A stretch of 64,000 nucleotides of DNA from assembly GCA_903772945.1 (NCBI GenBank), contig CAICTM010000425.1:1-64000 (forward strand), read 5' to 3'. Below, piece after piece: positions 1 to 10,309 of this stretch; position 1 is the first letter of the stretch, and each line of letters opens with the position of its first letter. The notes under the pieces were generated by a model, which ran no database searches, was not told where the DNA came from, and worked only from the letters and a program-made list of their open reading frames with translations. This DNA is from Seminavis robusta (Eukaryota > Bacillariophyta > Bacillariophyceae > Naviculales > Naviculaceae). A program made the position numbers and the translations under genes.

Positions 1-29
1 GTTATTTATTATATTCTAGAATAAGCCTG

Positions 30-3000
30 CTAATTGTAAAGGCTGAAAAGTGAATTGTAAGCTGTATCCGTCGCACTCCTTACAGCTGAAATTAAGCTGG
101 AGCAAGAAACGATAGGAGAGAGTCCCCAGCAAGTGCTGAGGTAAATTACATCCCATGAGGAGTTTCCGAATGACAGCAAACTGTGGAGCCGGAAGACCTT
201 AGTGAAAATGTCGGCCCGTTGTTCCGAGTCGGAATATACTTGGCACGATGCCCTTCGACTCCCCGATATTGACCTGAAGAAGTGGTACTCAATGCCAAAT
301 ACTTGTTGCGCGCAGACATCTTGGGAACATTCACAAGAGACAAGCAACCTTGGTTGTCTTCGAACACTGTAGAGCGCAGAGACTGTCAGTAATTACCCGC
401 ATATTCAGTTTGATACCAATTTCTTTGAGCAAAGCTCGCATAGGAAGCACTCCCTCATTGACATGCTGAAGCACACATACTCAGCAGCAGTGGAGCTCAA
501 AGTAAGTCAGTCTGTAGCTTGCTGGACCAGATGATAGGGCACCCAACAAAGTCAAGACAAAACCAGTGCGAGACTTGACGAAAACAGGATCCTGATCATC
601 CTCAAATCCATACAATCCGGGAAGTCAGCATCGACACAACATCAAGTCCCTGATCAAGTTTAGGGCTAAACAAATGCCTTTTTCACTTGTGCCAATCCAA
701 TACCGAATGATACGTTGAATTGCTTGAGCATGGAAAGCCTGGGATTGTGACTGAAACGTGCCACCTGGTGCACACTAAATTGTGATGTCTGGGCGAGTGT
801 TCGACGCAATATAAAGCAGCATCCCAAATGCAGCTGGGTAGCGTCACTACTTCTTCAAATGGGCCCCCCAGTTTGTCAGCTCCGAGAAGATCGGTGGCGG
901 CAAGGAAAGCTTCTTGCTAGCGTCAGACATACCAGTATATTCGATGACCTTGTTGATGAGTCCTTTTTGAGTAAGCTCAACATTGTCTCCCTTTCTTTCA
1001 AAATTAATGCCGAGGAATCCAAGATGTCACCTCTTTTCTCAATGGTGAGGTAATACCAAGTTTCATGGAGCTGCCCAACATAGTACTCAATCAGATCATT
1101 GTCCTGACTGATCCAGATTGTGTCATCACAATAATTTAATACAAGAGTTGATGCTCCTTATGAATAAACAAAACATGGGTCTGCTGCCGACGGTTCTCGA
1201 AACCAAGTTGGACCACTCCCACGACATAGATGCTCATAAATAATTTGGGTGAATCGGTTCCGCCCATAGATGGACTTGTCAATTTAAAAACACAGGTTCT
1301 GTCCTTCATAATCTTTGGGTCGATAGTACTGAGGCAATTCCATGTACATGGCTCGTCGACAGGCTGAGGCTTTGACAGAAAGCAGAGTAAAATCACTTGT
1401 CTCGATTGCCCATCCATGTGCAGCTGCAAGAAGAAGACCAGGATCTAACGAGTGGGCCAACCAACAAGTGGAGGGTATGCGATGCCTTCATAGAATGAAG
1501 GTCTCCTCTGCAGCACCATCTAGATTTGAACTTATTTAATTGTCCGTCTGGTAACCTCTTAATTCGTGTGCAACCCCTGTTACTAGGAACTGCCTTAGAG
1601 TGCTGAGGGCATAGAAGAAGTTGTACGATGTGCCAAGTCCCTGTTCCTTCAAGGCTGCCAATTTTTTGTCCATTGCTGCCCAGAGTGGTCCTCATGTGGT
1701 CCATCAGAGATTCCTTCAGAGACGGGAGATCAGGGTCTTTTGAAACTTTGGCCTTGAGAGCAGTGGTGCTTTGAAGAATGTAAGGTGAAATCGATTCTGG
1801 TGTGTGGTCAAAGGTGAATAACCAATCACCTGAGATTGCATCATTGCCCAGAAATTGGAGTAACTCACAAAGAGTCAAAGCTAAAGCACAACTCAAGAAG
1901 GGATGAAGGAGCGCATATTCTTCAACTTTGGTTCCAGTTCAGAATCTCAGGCTTATTGTTGTTGGCTGTTCTACTGTGATTCGACGGGGCGCGAGGGATT
2001 TCTCGATGGACATCTAGTGGGTGGAGTGCTGAGTGGGAGGTAGCCCTGTCCCAAGAAGAGGTAAATTTTGAGTCTGAGGTGGTGGCAGCCGATCTGGAAT
2101 CTCACCTGTGTGAAACCTGGGCTGTGCTGGAGACGGAGCTTGAAATGAAAATATCCTTCTTTGTCTTTGCTCTCTGTCATACCTGCATAATTTTCTCCAT
2201 GTCGAAGCTTCTGAAGATGAGATCGGTGGTGGTTGATGGCCTTTTTCATCTGGAAGTAAGCCACTCGTCTGCTAAGGAGGTGGAGTGTCCTCATCAAAAG
2301 GGTTCAAAGCGTTGGAAGATGCCAAGTTGGTCCACTTCTAGAGGTGTTTGATTTTCTGAAGAGTAATACTGTCTCAAACCAATCATCATAGAACAAGATG
2401 GTACTGAGGGGAAAAGTATCCGGTTGTAAGGTTGCGGATAAAACCAATATTTTCTGAATGGACAGGTGAGGTGCCAAACTATTGTCCTCTCCTGGACCTC
2501 GGGCTGCCCATTTCCTTGGGAATCCTTTCCTCCTTCAATGGTAAGCCGGGGTTCTAAAACATATGCAGTGCATCCCCATGGATGGGCATTTCTGATGACT
2601 TGATCATCACTGATAGTTCTGGCAAATATCTCAATGGGAGCAATGCCAGTCACTGCATCTCGGAGTGTGGTTGTAAAGTTGAGCTGCATGAGAGACTGCC
2701 AAGGGCCACAGGGATTCATCATCAACTTCCGGCCATAGAAGTGCAGCATGGATTATCATTGTTCTAGCTTTGCTTACTACAATTCTAATGGATCCCTCAG
2801 AACCCCCATTCTGCCATTTGGACCCGGTCGCAGAATATTTTGATTGTTTGATTGATGGTGGTCCCTAAGATGTTGGACATATGCTTGGCTTGTAGATGCG
2901 ATTGTCAGTGCGATATGATTGAACCACAACCTCATGTTCGAGACACCATCCTTCGTATGCTTCCTTGGCCATGATAGATCAGAAGCATTCAATGTAAATT

Positions 3001-4400
3001 GGTGATGGGCAAAGATGGCAGCCGATGCAGAATAACAAAATATTGAGGTTCACAAGAATTTAATTGGCTATCTCGTTCCCTTCCGGCAGTGTGAACCAAT
3101 CTCCCTCTGACTCTTGACTCCAATTGGTCACTAAAGGTTGTCATATCCGGCTCCAATTGTTCTTTCTTGAGCGCTCCTGTTCTGTCTGGAGCTTCTTGGT
3201 GACATTGGTGTGATTATGTTGCCTGACTTGTTTTCCATATTGACAAGCGGTACATTTAGGATGATCACCAAACTTGCTTCTAAGCAAAACAAGACCTCTT
3301 TTGTATAAGAAACCACCCAAACCAAGATATTGGACATGGGAGAAGGACAGATGTCCCAATAACTTGTAATGCCATTGTATCCAGATTTTGTCAAAAATAG
3401 CAAGGTTCCTGTTGTTGGTACGTAGAACTGAAGTCATTGATTGCAGAGAAGTGAGTGCCTTTCCCTTTGGTTACAGAGTAAGTCGTGGTATGAAACTGGA
3501 GTCAAACTTCATTTGTATCATTTTCTTTCCTCCCGTTTGCCATTCAGCATGTTCGTTGTAGACTCTGAAGTTATCTCTGAGTTTGCATGTTTTTTGGTCA
3601 AGTCCTTGATTGGACAAGAAAGCTTTAGGGCTTAGGAGTCTGTTGGAAGATCAGGATGAATAATAACCTTCTCCCGAAATGACACAACAATTGCTTGCTC
3701 AACCAAAGTCTCCAAATCAGTAATGCCGATGTACTCAATGCACAGACCTCCAGCGATACATACTAGGATAATTGGTTCAGAAATCTTTCTGATAGAATTT
3801 GGGTCAACATAACTGAAATTATTGGTGCAAGAATAGGATCATCCACTATCAACAATACGGTAGCACTGAAGACATATGGGCAGTAAGAAGTGACTTGGGC
3901 ACAGGATTCATTAGAAGATTGGATGCGTTGTTGGAGAGCCAGCATGTGTGGTGTCGTGAGACTGTGTTTCTTTAGTTCTCCCTGCATTGGTCGATCGCTT
4001 CGAAGCTGTTTTCTAAAGGCAAGATCACTGGAGAGCTGGAATGATTGTGCCCCAGCTACTGAGTTCCCAATGACCTCCAAGGAGGCCCATACGCTTGTAT
4101 CTCGACAGGGTTCTGTTGGCCGGACATTTGCGAGGAAGCCTGGTTGGAGTTGGGGTTGAGAAGAGACGACATGGGTGTCCTTAAGAGTTAATTAATGCTT
4201 TAAGAAGAGACACCGGTGTAAACAGGTCCGAAGAATCATTGCTGGGAATTGACAAATATGAGTCTGGGTCTGGATCGGGATCAAAATGTTTTGGCCGATT
4301 GAATCGTGGAAGAACAGATTTGGTGATGCAAGAGAGCCACTGAAGAATTGTATAACCTTTGAACTTTAGAAGCAAGTTGTGCTCACTTATTTGGAAATAC
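30..4400 (-). mobile_element. Degenerate Ty1/copia LTR retrotransposon (gag-pol remnant)
   Basis: Read on the minus strand, the parts of a copia polyprotein occur in the expected order, broken by stops and frameshifts. A GAG-pre-integrase segment lies at about 3437-3141, with WHYKLLGHLS followed by CTACQYGKQ. Integrase core and C-terminal pieces follow at 2992-2294 (HPWGCTAYVLEPRLT). The reverse transcriptase start is at about 1896-1393, the catalytic box reads NYCDD at 1136-1122, and the end of RNase H lies at 367-60 (EDNQGCLSLVNV, then EQRADIFTK). Domain order integrase before RT places it in copia, resembling diatom CoDi elements. No open polyprotein remains. I could not identify both LTRs or a primer-binding site; the gag part between about 3650 and 4400 is the least certain. 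Confidence 0.85.
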
Positions 4401-5090
4401 AAACTTTACATCTCTTAGATCGTCAGATTAATCAATACACAATGGTATTGTCGCATCTTTGAAGAACAATCAACTCAGCGCATCCAACACAAACTTTTCA
4501 GAACCAAATCCACAACCCATTCGGGCATCCCAATTTATAAACACACCTTTGATTGATTTGAATCTACACAACACCCACCACACTCAATGACTTTGAAGGG
4601 TACGTCAAGTTCCTATAGCACGGCGGGAAAAGATCAAGACTAAGGATATCTATGGTGGTGCCTTGACCAATTTGAATGTTTGTGGACTGAAGTAGAGAAT
4701 GATATAGAAGTACCATACCGGTACTAGAAACATGTGGAAACAGAGGGCACTTACTGTATGCGTAGATCTTGGTTTGAGTTGCCAACGAACAGATCTCTGG
4801 ATGGATTGACACAATTTGTGTGCCATTTCATCGCGGCATGCAACTTGGAATAGAACATAAATAAAACAATATGCAAATCTATGTACTATGTACTATCTTC
4901 TTTACTCTCGTTCTTCCAAGCTACTGAACAAGTCACTTGCCAGACCTTTGCAAAAAAACTCTCCACCCGTAAAGCCATCTTCTGCGTAATTCTTTCGTTT
5001 GTATGGAATCGAATAGAATCCGCCAGCGCACTGTCACTACAGTACTTGCGCTTCTTTGTGCTGCATTTCCCTCGTGAAAAGCCTGCTTTT
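4401..5090. other. Gene-free flank of the retrotransposon
   Basis: AT-rich sequence with only short open frames and no recognisable protein. It contains a TACCGGTA-type palindrome near 4716 and TATA-like runs near 4532 and 4857. It may hold the 5' LTR of the element, but I cannot show paired repeats. Confidence 0.4.
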
Positions 5091-5498
5091 TTAACACCTT
5101 CCAGCCGTCAAGATAGGATTGCAGACACCTTCTCCGTAATCAGTCAGAGACGGAACCACAATGCCCGCCACCAAGAGAGCAATCATGACCACAATAAAGG
5201 AACCGGCGACCACTTTTGAAATGGTGTCATCTGTATTGTTGCGCAATGCCTCATACAAATCGTATTCGTCCGCTCCATCGGGGATGCCCAGTTCCGCCTT
5301 GCGCTTTTTGGAAATCTTCCCGTTAAACAGACGGGTAGAAGAACTGTCAGGTACTCCTCGAGGGAACCGTTCCGTCAAGCTGGGTGTTGTGGTTGTTGAA
5401 ATCATGGTTCGTGGAGAAAAGCCAGAAACTAGAGGTATCATTTGCAGAAGCATCACAAATGCCAAGGGGGCAAGATGCAGGTGTTGAAAGAACTTCAT
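5091..5498 (-). CDS. Small plastid-targeted single-pass membrane protein, unknown function
   Basis: This 135-residue, intronless protein begins with a hydrophobic signal peptide (residues 1-26). The VSGFSPRT site that follows fits the diatom bipartite plastid signal, where a Phe follows signal cleavage. A Ser/Thr-rich transit-like stretch comes next, then a short charged region with KISKKRKAELG. One strong membrane segment lies near residues 92-118 (KVVAGSFIVVMIALLVAGIV). The tail has two cysteines and ends GRC. Size and layout suggest a thylakoid or inner-envelope accessory protein, by inference. I do not recognise the family. The start is the first in-frame ATG and gives a clean signal peptide. 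Confidence 0.7.
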   Translation of the reverse strand: MKFFQHLHLAPLAFVMLLQMIPLVSGFSPRTMISTTTTPSLTERFPRGVPDSSSTRLFNGKISKKRKAELGIPDGADEYDLYEALRNNTDDTISKVVAGSFIVVMIALLVAGIVVPSLTDYGEGVCNPILTAGRC

Positions 5499-6009
5499 GA
5501 TGGAGTGGTGCAGGAAGATAAAAAGTCGTAAGGGCAGCTTGACTTGATTGGAAACTAATTTATTGTGTTTTCTGTAGTAACAGAATGACTACTCTATGTG
5601 GTAGATTGCGGCATGGCTGTCCTTTGACGGAGAGCTAACGGTACTGTATCAGATCTTCCCCTTGGTTGCAAGGTTGAGAACGCACGATGAACGCAAAAGC
5701 AGCGTCATTGCCATCCTTTGTCTCTAGCTAGACTACTAGCTAGTACCTGATAGATCTGATCTGTGCGTCATCGTCAGCGATAGATGGAGAGGAGTGACTC
5801 AGCTGAGTCACGAGAGGTTGAAACCTGCGATTTTACGGATCTTCCACTTCGAAGAAGCACATCGAAACTCCAGCACGGGATCCTTTCAAAAGATCCGAGA
5901 ATCCAAGCATCTTGACATGCTCCTACTATTACCAGTATATTGTGTTCATTGTTTCCATCTCGATCCACAACCAACAGACTGAAGTGACGAAGTAACAACA
6001 ATAACGACC
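5499..6009. other. Divergent promoter region without genes
   Basis: About 510 bp between a minus-strand plastid protein and the plus-strand aldo/keto reductase. It holds a CTAGCTAG cluster near 5724-5743. No coding signal is convincing. Confidence 0.4.
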
Positions 6010-7207
6010 ATGTCATCCGCTAACGAAGCTGCCAAAATGTTCTACCGGACCCTCGGTAACACGGGGCTGATCACCTCAGTCTTTGGGTTTGGCTTTTGGG
6101 CGACTTTTGGTAAGTCGGGAAGATTTGGTGGTAGATAAGGCAGTTACACCATCAGCTTGTCGTTGTGGCTGTGTGTTTCTAATGAAACTTTGTACTGTGC
6201 TGTACCTTCTGTCAGGTGTGAAAGCTGGCTTGCTGGACCGAGAAGGAATCGAGCAGGCCAAACAGATTATTAGTGTGGCCCGAGAAGGAGGCATCAACCT
6301 CTTTGACAATGCTGAGACCTACGGCAATCCTGTCGGAGAAGCAGAGCGTATCTTTGGCCAAGCCTACAAGGAACTGAGTACAGAGAATCCGGAATTGTGG
6401 CGACGTTCCGAAGTGATCATTACCACAAAGCTCTTTTGGGGCGGTTCTGGTCAGAATGAACGTGGTCTCAGTCGAAAGCACATTATGGAAGGAATGGCGA
6501 ATTCCCTAAAGAGGCTGCAGATGGATTATGTGGACTTGATTTATTGTCATCGTCCAGATGCACTCACGCCAACCGAAACCATTGTTCGAGCCATGACAGA
6601 CCTTGTTAGATCTGGCAAGGCCATGGCGTGGGGCACCAGTGAATGGAGTGCTCAGCAAATCACGGAGGCCTTCTGGATTGCTCGGATGGAAGGATTGGAG
6701 CCTCCACAGGTCGAACAACCTCAGTACCACATGTTTCACCGAGAACGATTTGAAAAGGAATACTTTCCTTTGTATCGGGCTCCGTACAATATTGCGACGA
6801 CAACCTGGAGTCCCTTGGCGAGTGGCTTGTTGACAGGAAAGTACAATGATGGCATCCCGGAAGGGTCTCGAGTTACACAAAAGGGATACGAATGGCTTCA
6901 AAGCATAATCACCGATTGGAAAGAACAAGGCAAGCTGGACAAGGTCAAGGAGCTGAGCGAGTACGCCGAGAAGAACTTGGGATGCACCATGGCCCAGCTG
7001 GCTCTGGCTTGGTGTGTAAAGAACGAAAACGCCAGCTGTGTTCTCTTGGGTGCCACCAAGGTGGAACAGATTGAGGACAACCTCAAGGCCATTCCAGTGG
7101 CTGCCAAGTTGACAGACACGCATATGGAAGAGATCGAGAAGATACTTGGAAACAAACCCGACAACTTCTGGGGCCATGGTAACCGCAAAGTCCTTGCCAG
7201 CCTCTAG
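6010..7207 (+). CDS. Aldo/keto reductase, KCNAB/YghZ-type
   Basis: Two exons, 6010-6109 and 6216-7207, give 363 residues. The 106-nt intron has GTAAGT and CAG borders and splits a glycine codon. The protein is a TIM-barrel NADPH oxidoreductase of the voltage-gated K+ channel beta-subunit/YghZ branch. The N-terminus FYRTLGNTGL is characteristic. All four catalytic residues can be placed: Asp and Tyr in LFDNAETYG, Lys in ITTKLFWGG and His in YCHRPD. The RSGKAMAWGTSEWS block and a C-terminal cofactor-loop region are also present. A downstream-only start at 6083 would lack the first beta strand, so the spliced model is preferred. A soluble cytosolic enzyme reducing aldehydes or ketones is likely; association with a channel is not shown by the sequence. 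Confidence 0.9.
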
Positions 7208-7432
7208 CTAGATTTGGTATCCAGCTGAAAACAACACAAGCAGCAGGAATACGACTGCTCTACCACCATGGCACTGAAGAGGAGTTGACGACCGTGTCAT
7301 GGAAGAAGAACGGTGAAATCGTGACTCGTAGCCTCAATAACAAATAATTAGACGTCGCATATGCAAAAGTACTAAATCAATGTCCTGCTGGAACTGGTGC
7401 TTCGTGTGTCGTCCTACTACCGGTACATGCTT

Positions 7433-7876
7433 CTACTTGATTTCTCTTCCAAGCATCTCCGCCAGACTCTTGTTGGCATAGAGATCTGCCAAATCATCAG
7501 CCCCACCAATATATTTTTGATTGATAAAGATTTGCGGGACACTCTTTGTGTTGTTGTTCTTGGCGCATTCCAGTGCCATTGTCTTGGCAATTTCAGAAAT
7601 GTGGGCCTGCCATCCATTGTGACTGCCATCGTCCATTTCTACTACCTTGTACTCGAGCTTTGGATTATCAATGGAGTTAAAGGTCATCTTTGCCTGGCGA
7701 CAATAGGGGCAATAGCTCTTGCTAAACACAACGATCTTATTGTTTGCAATCACATCTTGGATTTCTTTCTTTCCTGCCTCGTCCAGTTCCGCGCTGTCAT
7801 CGACCTCAGTTTTCTTGCTGGCCGCCGCCTCCTTTTTCTTGCTGGTCTGCTTTTTCAAAAGCTCTTCTACATTCAT
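7433..7876 (-). CDS. Dithiol glutaredoxin (CPYC class)
   Basis: An intronless 147-residue glutaredoxin. Residues 1-35 are a Lys/Ala/Glu-rich extension without a clear targeting signal. The thioredoxin-fold part starts near residue 37 and carries the active site SYCPYCRQ (Cys56, Cys59). The cis-proline motif is SVPQIFI and the glutathione-binding GGADDL follows. A spacer between the second strand and cis-Pro is longer than usual, with the NNNTK insert. This class reduces protein disulfides and glutathione mixed disulfides using GSH. CPYC enzymes rarely bind Fe-S clusters, so a redox role is favoured over cluster delivery. Its C-terminus faces the aldo/keto reductase gene in convergent orientation. 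Confidence 0.93.
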   Translation of the reverse strand: MNVEELLKKQTSKKKEAAASKKTEVDDSAELDEAGKKEIQDVIANNKIVVFSKSYCPYCRQAKMTFNSIDNPKLEYKVVEMDDGSHNGWQAHISEIAKTMALECAKNNNTKSVPQIFINQKYIGGADDLADLYANKSLAEMLGREIK

Positions 7877-8238
7877 ACTAAAGATGCGTATTTTAATGAC
7901 AAGAGAATGATAGTTGGTGGTATAACTTTACTAGTAGTACAGTAGAGGCGAGAAGAAGAGATAGACTACAAAGAGGCAAACAAAGCTGGTTCTGAAATCT
8001 GAAATGAGGATCTTTGTCTGAAATGAGATCTTTATTCGATTGCTCCTTCTTCGACTGGGGCACTCTTCTTTCTTGTTCGATTTGCGGCTCGAATAGCCCT
8101 AGCCCTTGTCATGGAAGCACCGTTACCGATTTAGAGACGGTTCGACCTCTGTTCAAAAAGCCAACAATGCTGCTTTGACCGTTCCACCACAAAGTCTTTT
8201 CAACCAAGAAGAAGAGCGGAAGAAGAAGAAGTAATAAC
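7877..8238. other. Divergent promoter between glutaredoxin and EF-hand gene
   Basis: About 360 bp. It contains a repeated GAAATGAGATC/GAGGATCTTTG segment near 8000-8035 and purine-rich AGAAGAAGAAG just before the plus-strand start. No genes are seen. Confidence 0.4.
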
Positions 8239-8997
8239 ATGGTAGGTGATGATGGTCGTCGGGCCTGTTGGATTAACTACATGTGCTGTGACTGACGATG
8301 ATACGATTGTTTTTGTTGTCGTTGTCCATCCATGATTTTATTAGCCTGAAATCAAAAACTCCCACACCGAGGACACACTCCTCATGTCAAGACCCAGCGA
8401 GGGCTTGTCTCCGTCGCACGCTTCTGTCATGCGACTGAGCAAGGGAGAAATCGAAGATCTCCGAGAAGCCTTTCGTCTATTTGACACGGATGGGAAAGGA
8501 GTCATTAGCATGCAAGACCTAAAAGAAGTAGCGGAATCTCTGGCATTGGAAATGGGCAATCAGCAGAATGCCTTTTCCACCCATTCCTTTCGACATCTCA
8601 GTGACATGCTCCACAACGTGCAAGCGGACAATGACGAGGAAAATGATGAAAACGAATTTGTTCGTCTCATGAGTGATCGACGCTATGAGGAAGAGGATTC
8701 TCGGGATGAGTATCAACGTGTGTTTGATCTGTTCGATGCCAAAGGCAAGGGATACATCAACATTGCCGACCTTCGACGAATCTCGGAGGAGCTGGGTGAG
8801 ACCATGGCGGAAGAGGAACTGGATGAAATGATCTCCAAGGCGGCACCCAAAAATGGAAAAGTGACCCCGGAAGACTTCCAAAGGTAAGTCATACTACATG
8901 TATTACTAGCTAGCTCTTTACTGCGCTTGTATTGTACTCACACTTGGGCGCCTGTATCTCCATGGAAAGAATCATGACAAAGCGACTGTTTGCCTAG
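8239..8997 (+). CDS. Centrin/caltractin-like EF-hand protein
   Basis: Proposed exons are 8239-8241 (the ATG alone), 8345-8883 and 8970-8997, giving 189 residues. The last exon completes the sequence FQRIMTKRLFA, matching the conserved centrin tail (F-x-R-I-M-K/T-K). The first EF loop, DTDGKGVISMQD, is close to canonical but ends in Asp instead of Glu. The third, DAKGKGYINIAD, lacks acidic residues at two positions, and the other two are degenerate. Centrins act in basal bodies, spindle poles and contractile fibres. This copy is divergent, so calcium binding is probably weak. An in-frame TAG at 8342-8344 directly before exon 2 supports the acceptor. If the ATG-only exon is wrong, translation would start at 8384. 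Confidence 0.8.
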
Positions 8998-9124
8998 CTA
9001 GTTGGTATATCATTATGATGATGTGGAAGTGAGAGCGAGAAAGAGACAACAATTCACTGGTGGTTGAATAGTTTTACACTACAGTATTGGCAACTAACTG
9101 CTGTGTCATGATCCCTCGGTTAGA

Positions 9125-9903
9125 CTAGTTGCTGGCTTCCGAAGCGGCAGGGTAGTGTTCACTCAACAATCGGATCACAACTTGCTTTGGAGCATAGGCA
9201 AAGATGGTTGCTGGGTATACAGCACTTCCCCATTTTGGATGTGTCAAAACCTTGCAGAATCCAGCATTGTGACTCTTGTACCATATAATAGTAGATTGTA
9301 GATTCAGGGTGGCTTTTCAAATTAGCAATATAAAAATAAATTAATGAGAGCCACCAACAGGATAGATTGATGCTTACCTTGTAGTGGAGTAGACACTCCA
9401 TGCCGTCTACCTCACTATAAACCTTGTTGCAATCCGTAGTGATCATTGGCAGGCCCGAACAAGGATCAATAAAATCCGCCCAGTAACCCTGTGCCAACAC
9501 CTTTTCGCAGAAATCTCGGGCAAAATCTATAAAACTACAAAGAACAAGAGAGCATACAAAATCAGAAACACCACAAGGTTACCTGGATATATACTGTAGT
9601 ACAGTACGAGTATGGTATCACAACTCACGTATTGAGCAATCGGTCCTTTTCTTGTTCGACATGATCCCCCACATTGACCAGATCCATTCTGGCGCGTTGA
9701 TTGGTAGGAATGGCAAGGACATCCAATGGTACAACTACGGTAGAGGAGGAAGTTGCCGGCGACGATTGACGGAGGTACTTTTCCGCAAAGACATGATGGA
9801 ATTCTCGGACCAAAGGCTTGGGCAACGTGTGGACCGAACACTCCAAGGAATCACCGGAATTGGAATCCTTGGAAATCAGCTTGGGGGCCATCAAAGTACT
9901 CAT
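9125..9903 (-). CDS. MMADHC: MMADHC/cblD-like cobalamin trafficking protein
   Basis: Three exons (9903-9629, 9534-9378, 9250-9125) give 185 residues. Introns are 94 and 127 nt. The diagnostic block GYWADFIDPCSG near residue 112 is nearly identical to MMADHC, and reading across both junctions keeps the family alignment (LLNTFIDFARDFC, and HYKVLTHPKWG). MMADHC directs cobalamin from MMACHC to methionine synthase and methylmalonyl-CoA mutase. Only about 110 residues precede that block, and no obvious mitochondrial presequence is seen, which would fit a cytosolic role serving methionine synthase. That last point is inference. The region facing it holds the divergent SET-domain gene. Confidence 0.88.
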
Positions 9904-10309
9904 CGTTTTCTGTTTACTTTACAATATCAGTGTTTCTTGGGATAGTACTAGAAAAACAAAGTCAACAAGGTGGTAGCAAATGCATCGATCAATGGCTGCT
10001 ATTACGTTGCAGCGTGCGTGGGCGTGGGAAATGGGGCCGTTCGACGTTCGAGTGGTTCTGCGTCATTGTCATTGTCGTCGTCTTGAAGTTTGGGTCACGT
10101 TCCGCGTCACGTTCCCCAACAATGGTGAGGGTTAGGGTTTCAATCTTCGGGAAGGAAGATCCAAAGTTGGACGCCATGACCGTGACGCCATGACCATGAC
10201 GCCGCATTTGGCTACCAAAGTACCGATACATGTATCTGTCGTACCCTTGCAAAGGCCCACGCGCAACAGAAGCTTTCGGGATATTGTATCTCCCTTCCAA
10301 GCTTGAGCT
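9904..10309. promoter_or_regulatory. Divergent intergenic region (MMADHC-like / SET gene)
   Basis: About 405 bp separate two head-to-head start codons. It contains clustered CGTTCGACGTTCG and TCACGTTCCGCGTCACGTTCC repeats near 10035-10112, and a duplicated ATGACCGTGACGCC/ATGACCATGACGCC unit near 10177-10203. These are candidate transcription-factor sites; none is recognised by name. Confidence 0.4.

Noticed and set aside
1-4400. Intact retrotransposon with LTRs
   Set aside because: Several stops and frameshifts break every domain, and I could not pair two LTRs or find a clear primer-binding site.
6506-7177. 223-codon minus-strand frame
   Set aside because: Antisense to the aldo/keto reductase, which is strongly conserved in the other strand.
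9521-9534. Acceptor TATAG at 9526-9530 in the MMADHC-like gene
   Set aside because: It is out of phase with the exon-1 donor; the TTTGTAG eight bases earlier keeps the conserved LLNTFIDFARDFC alignment.
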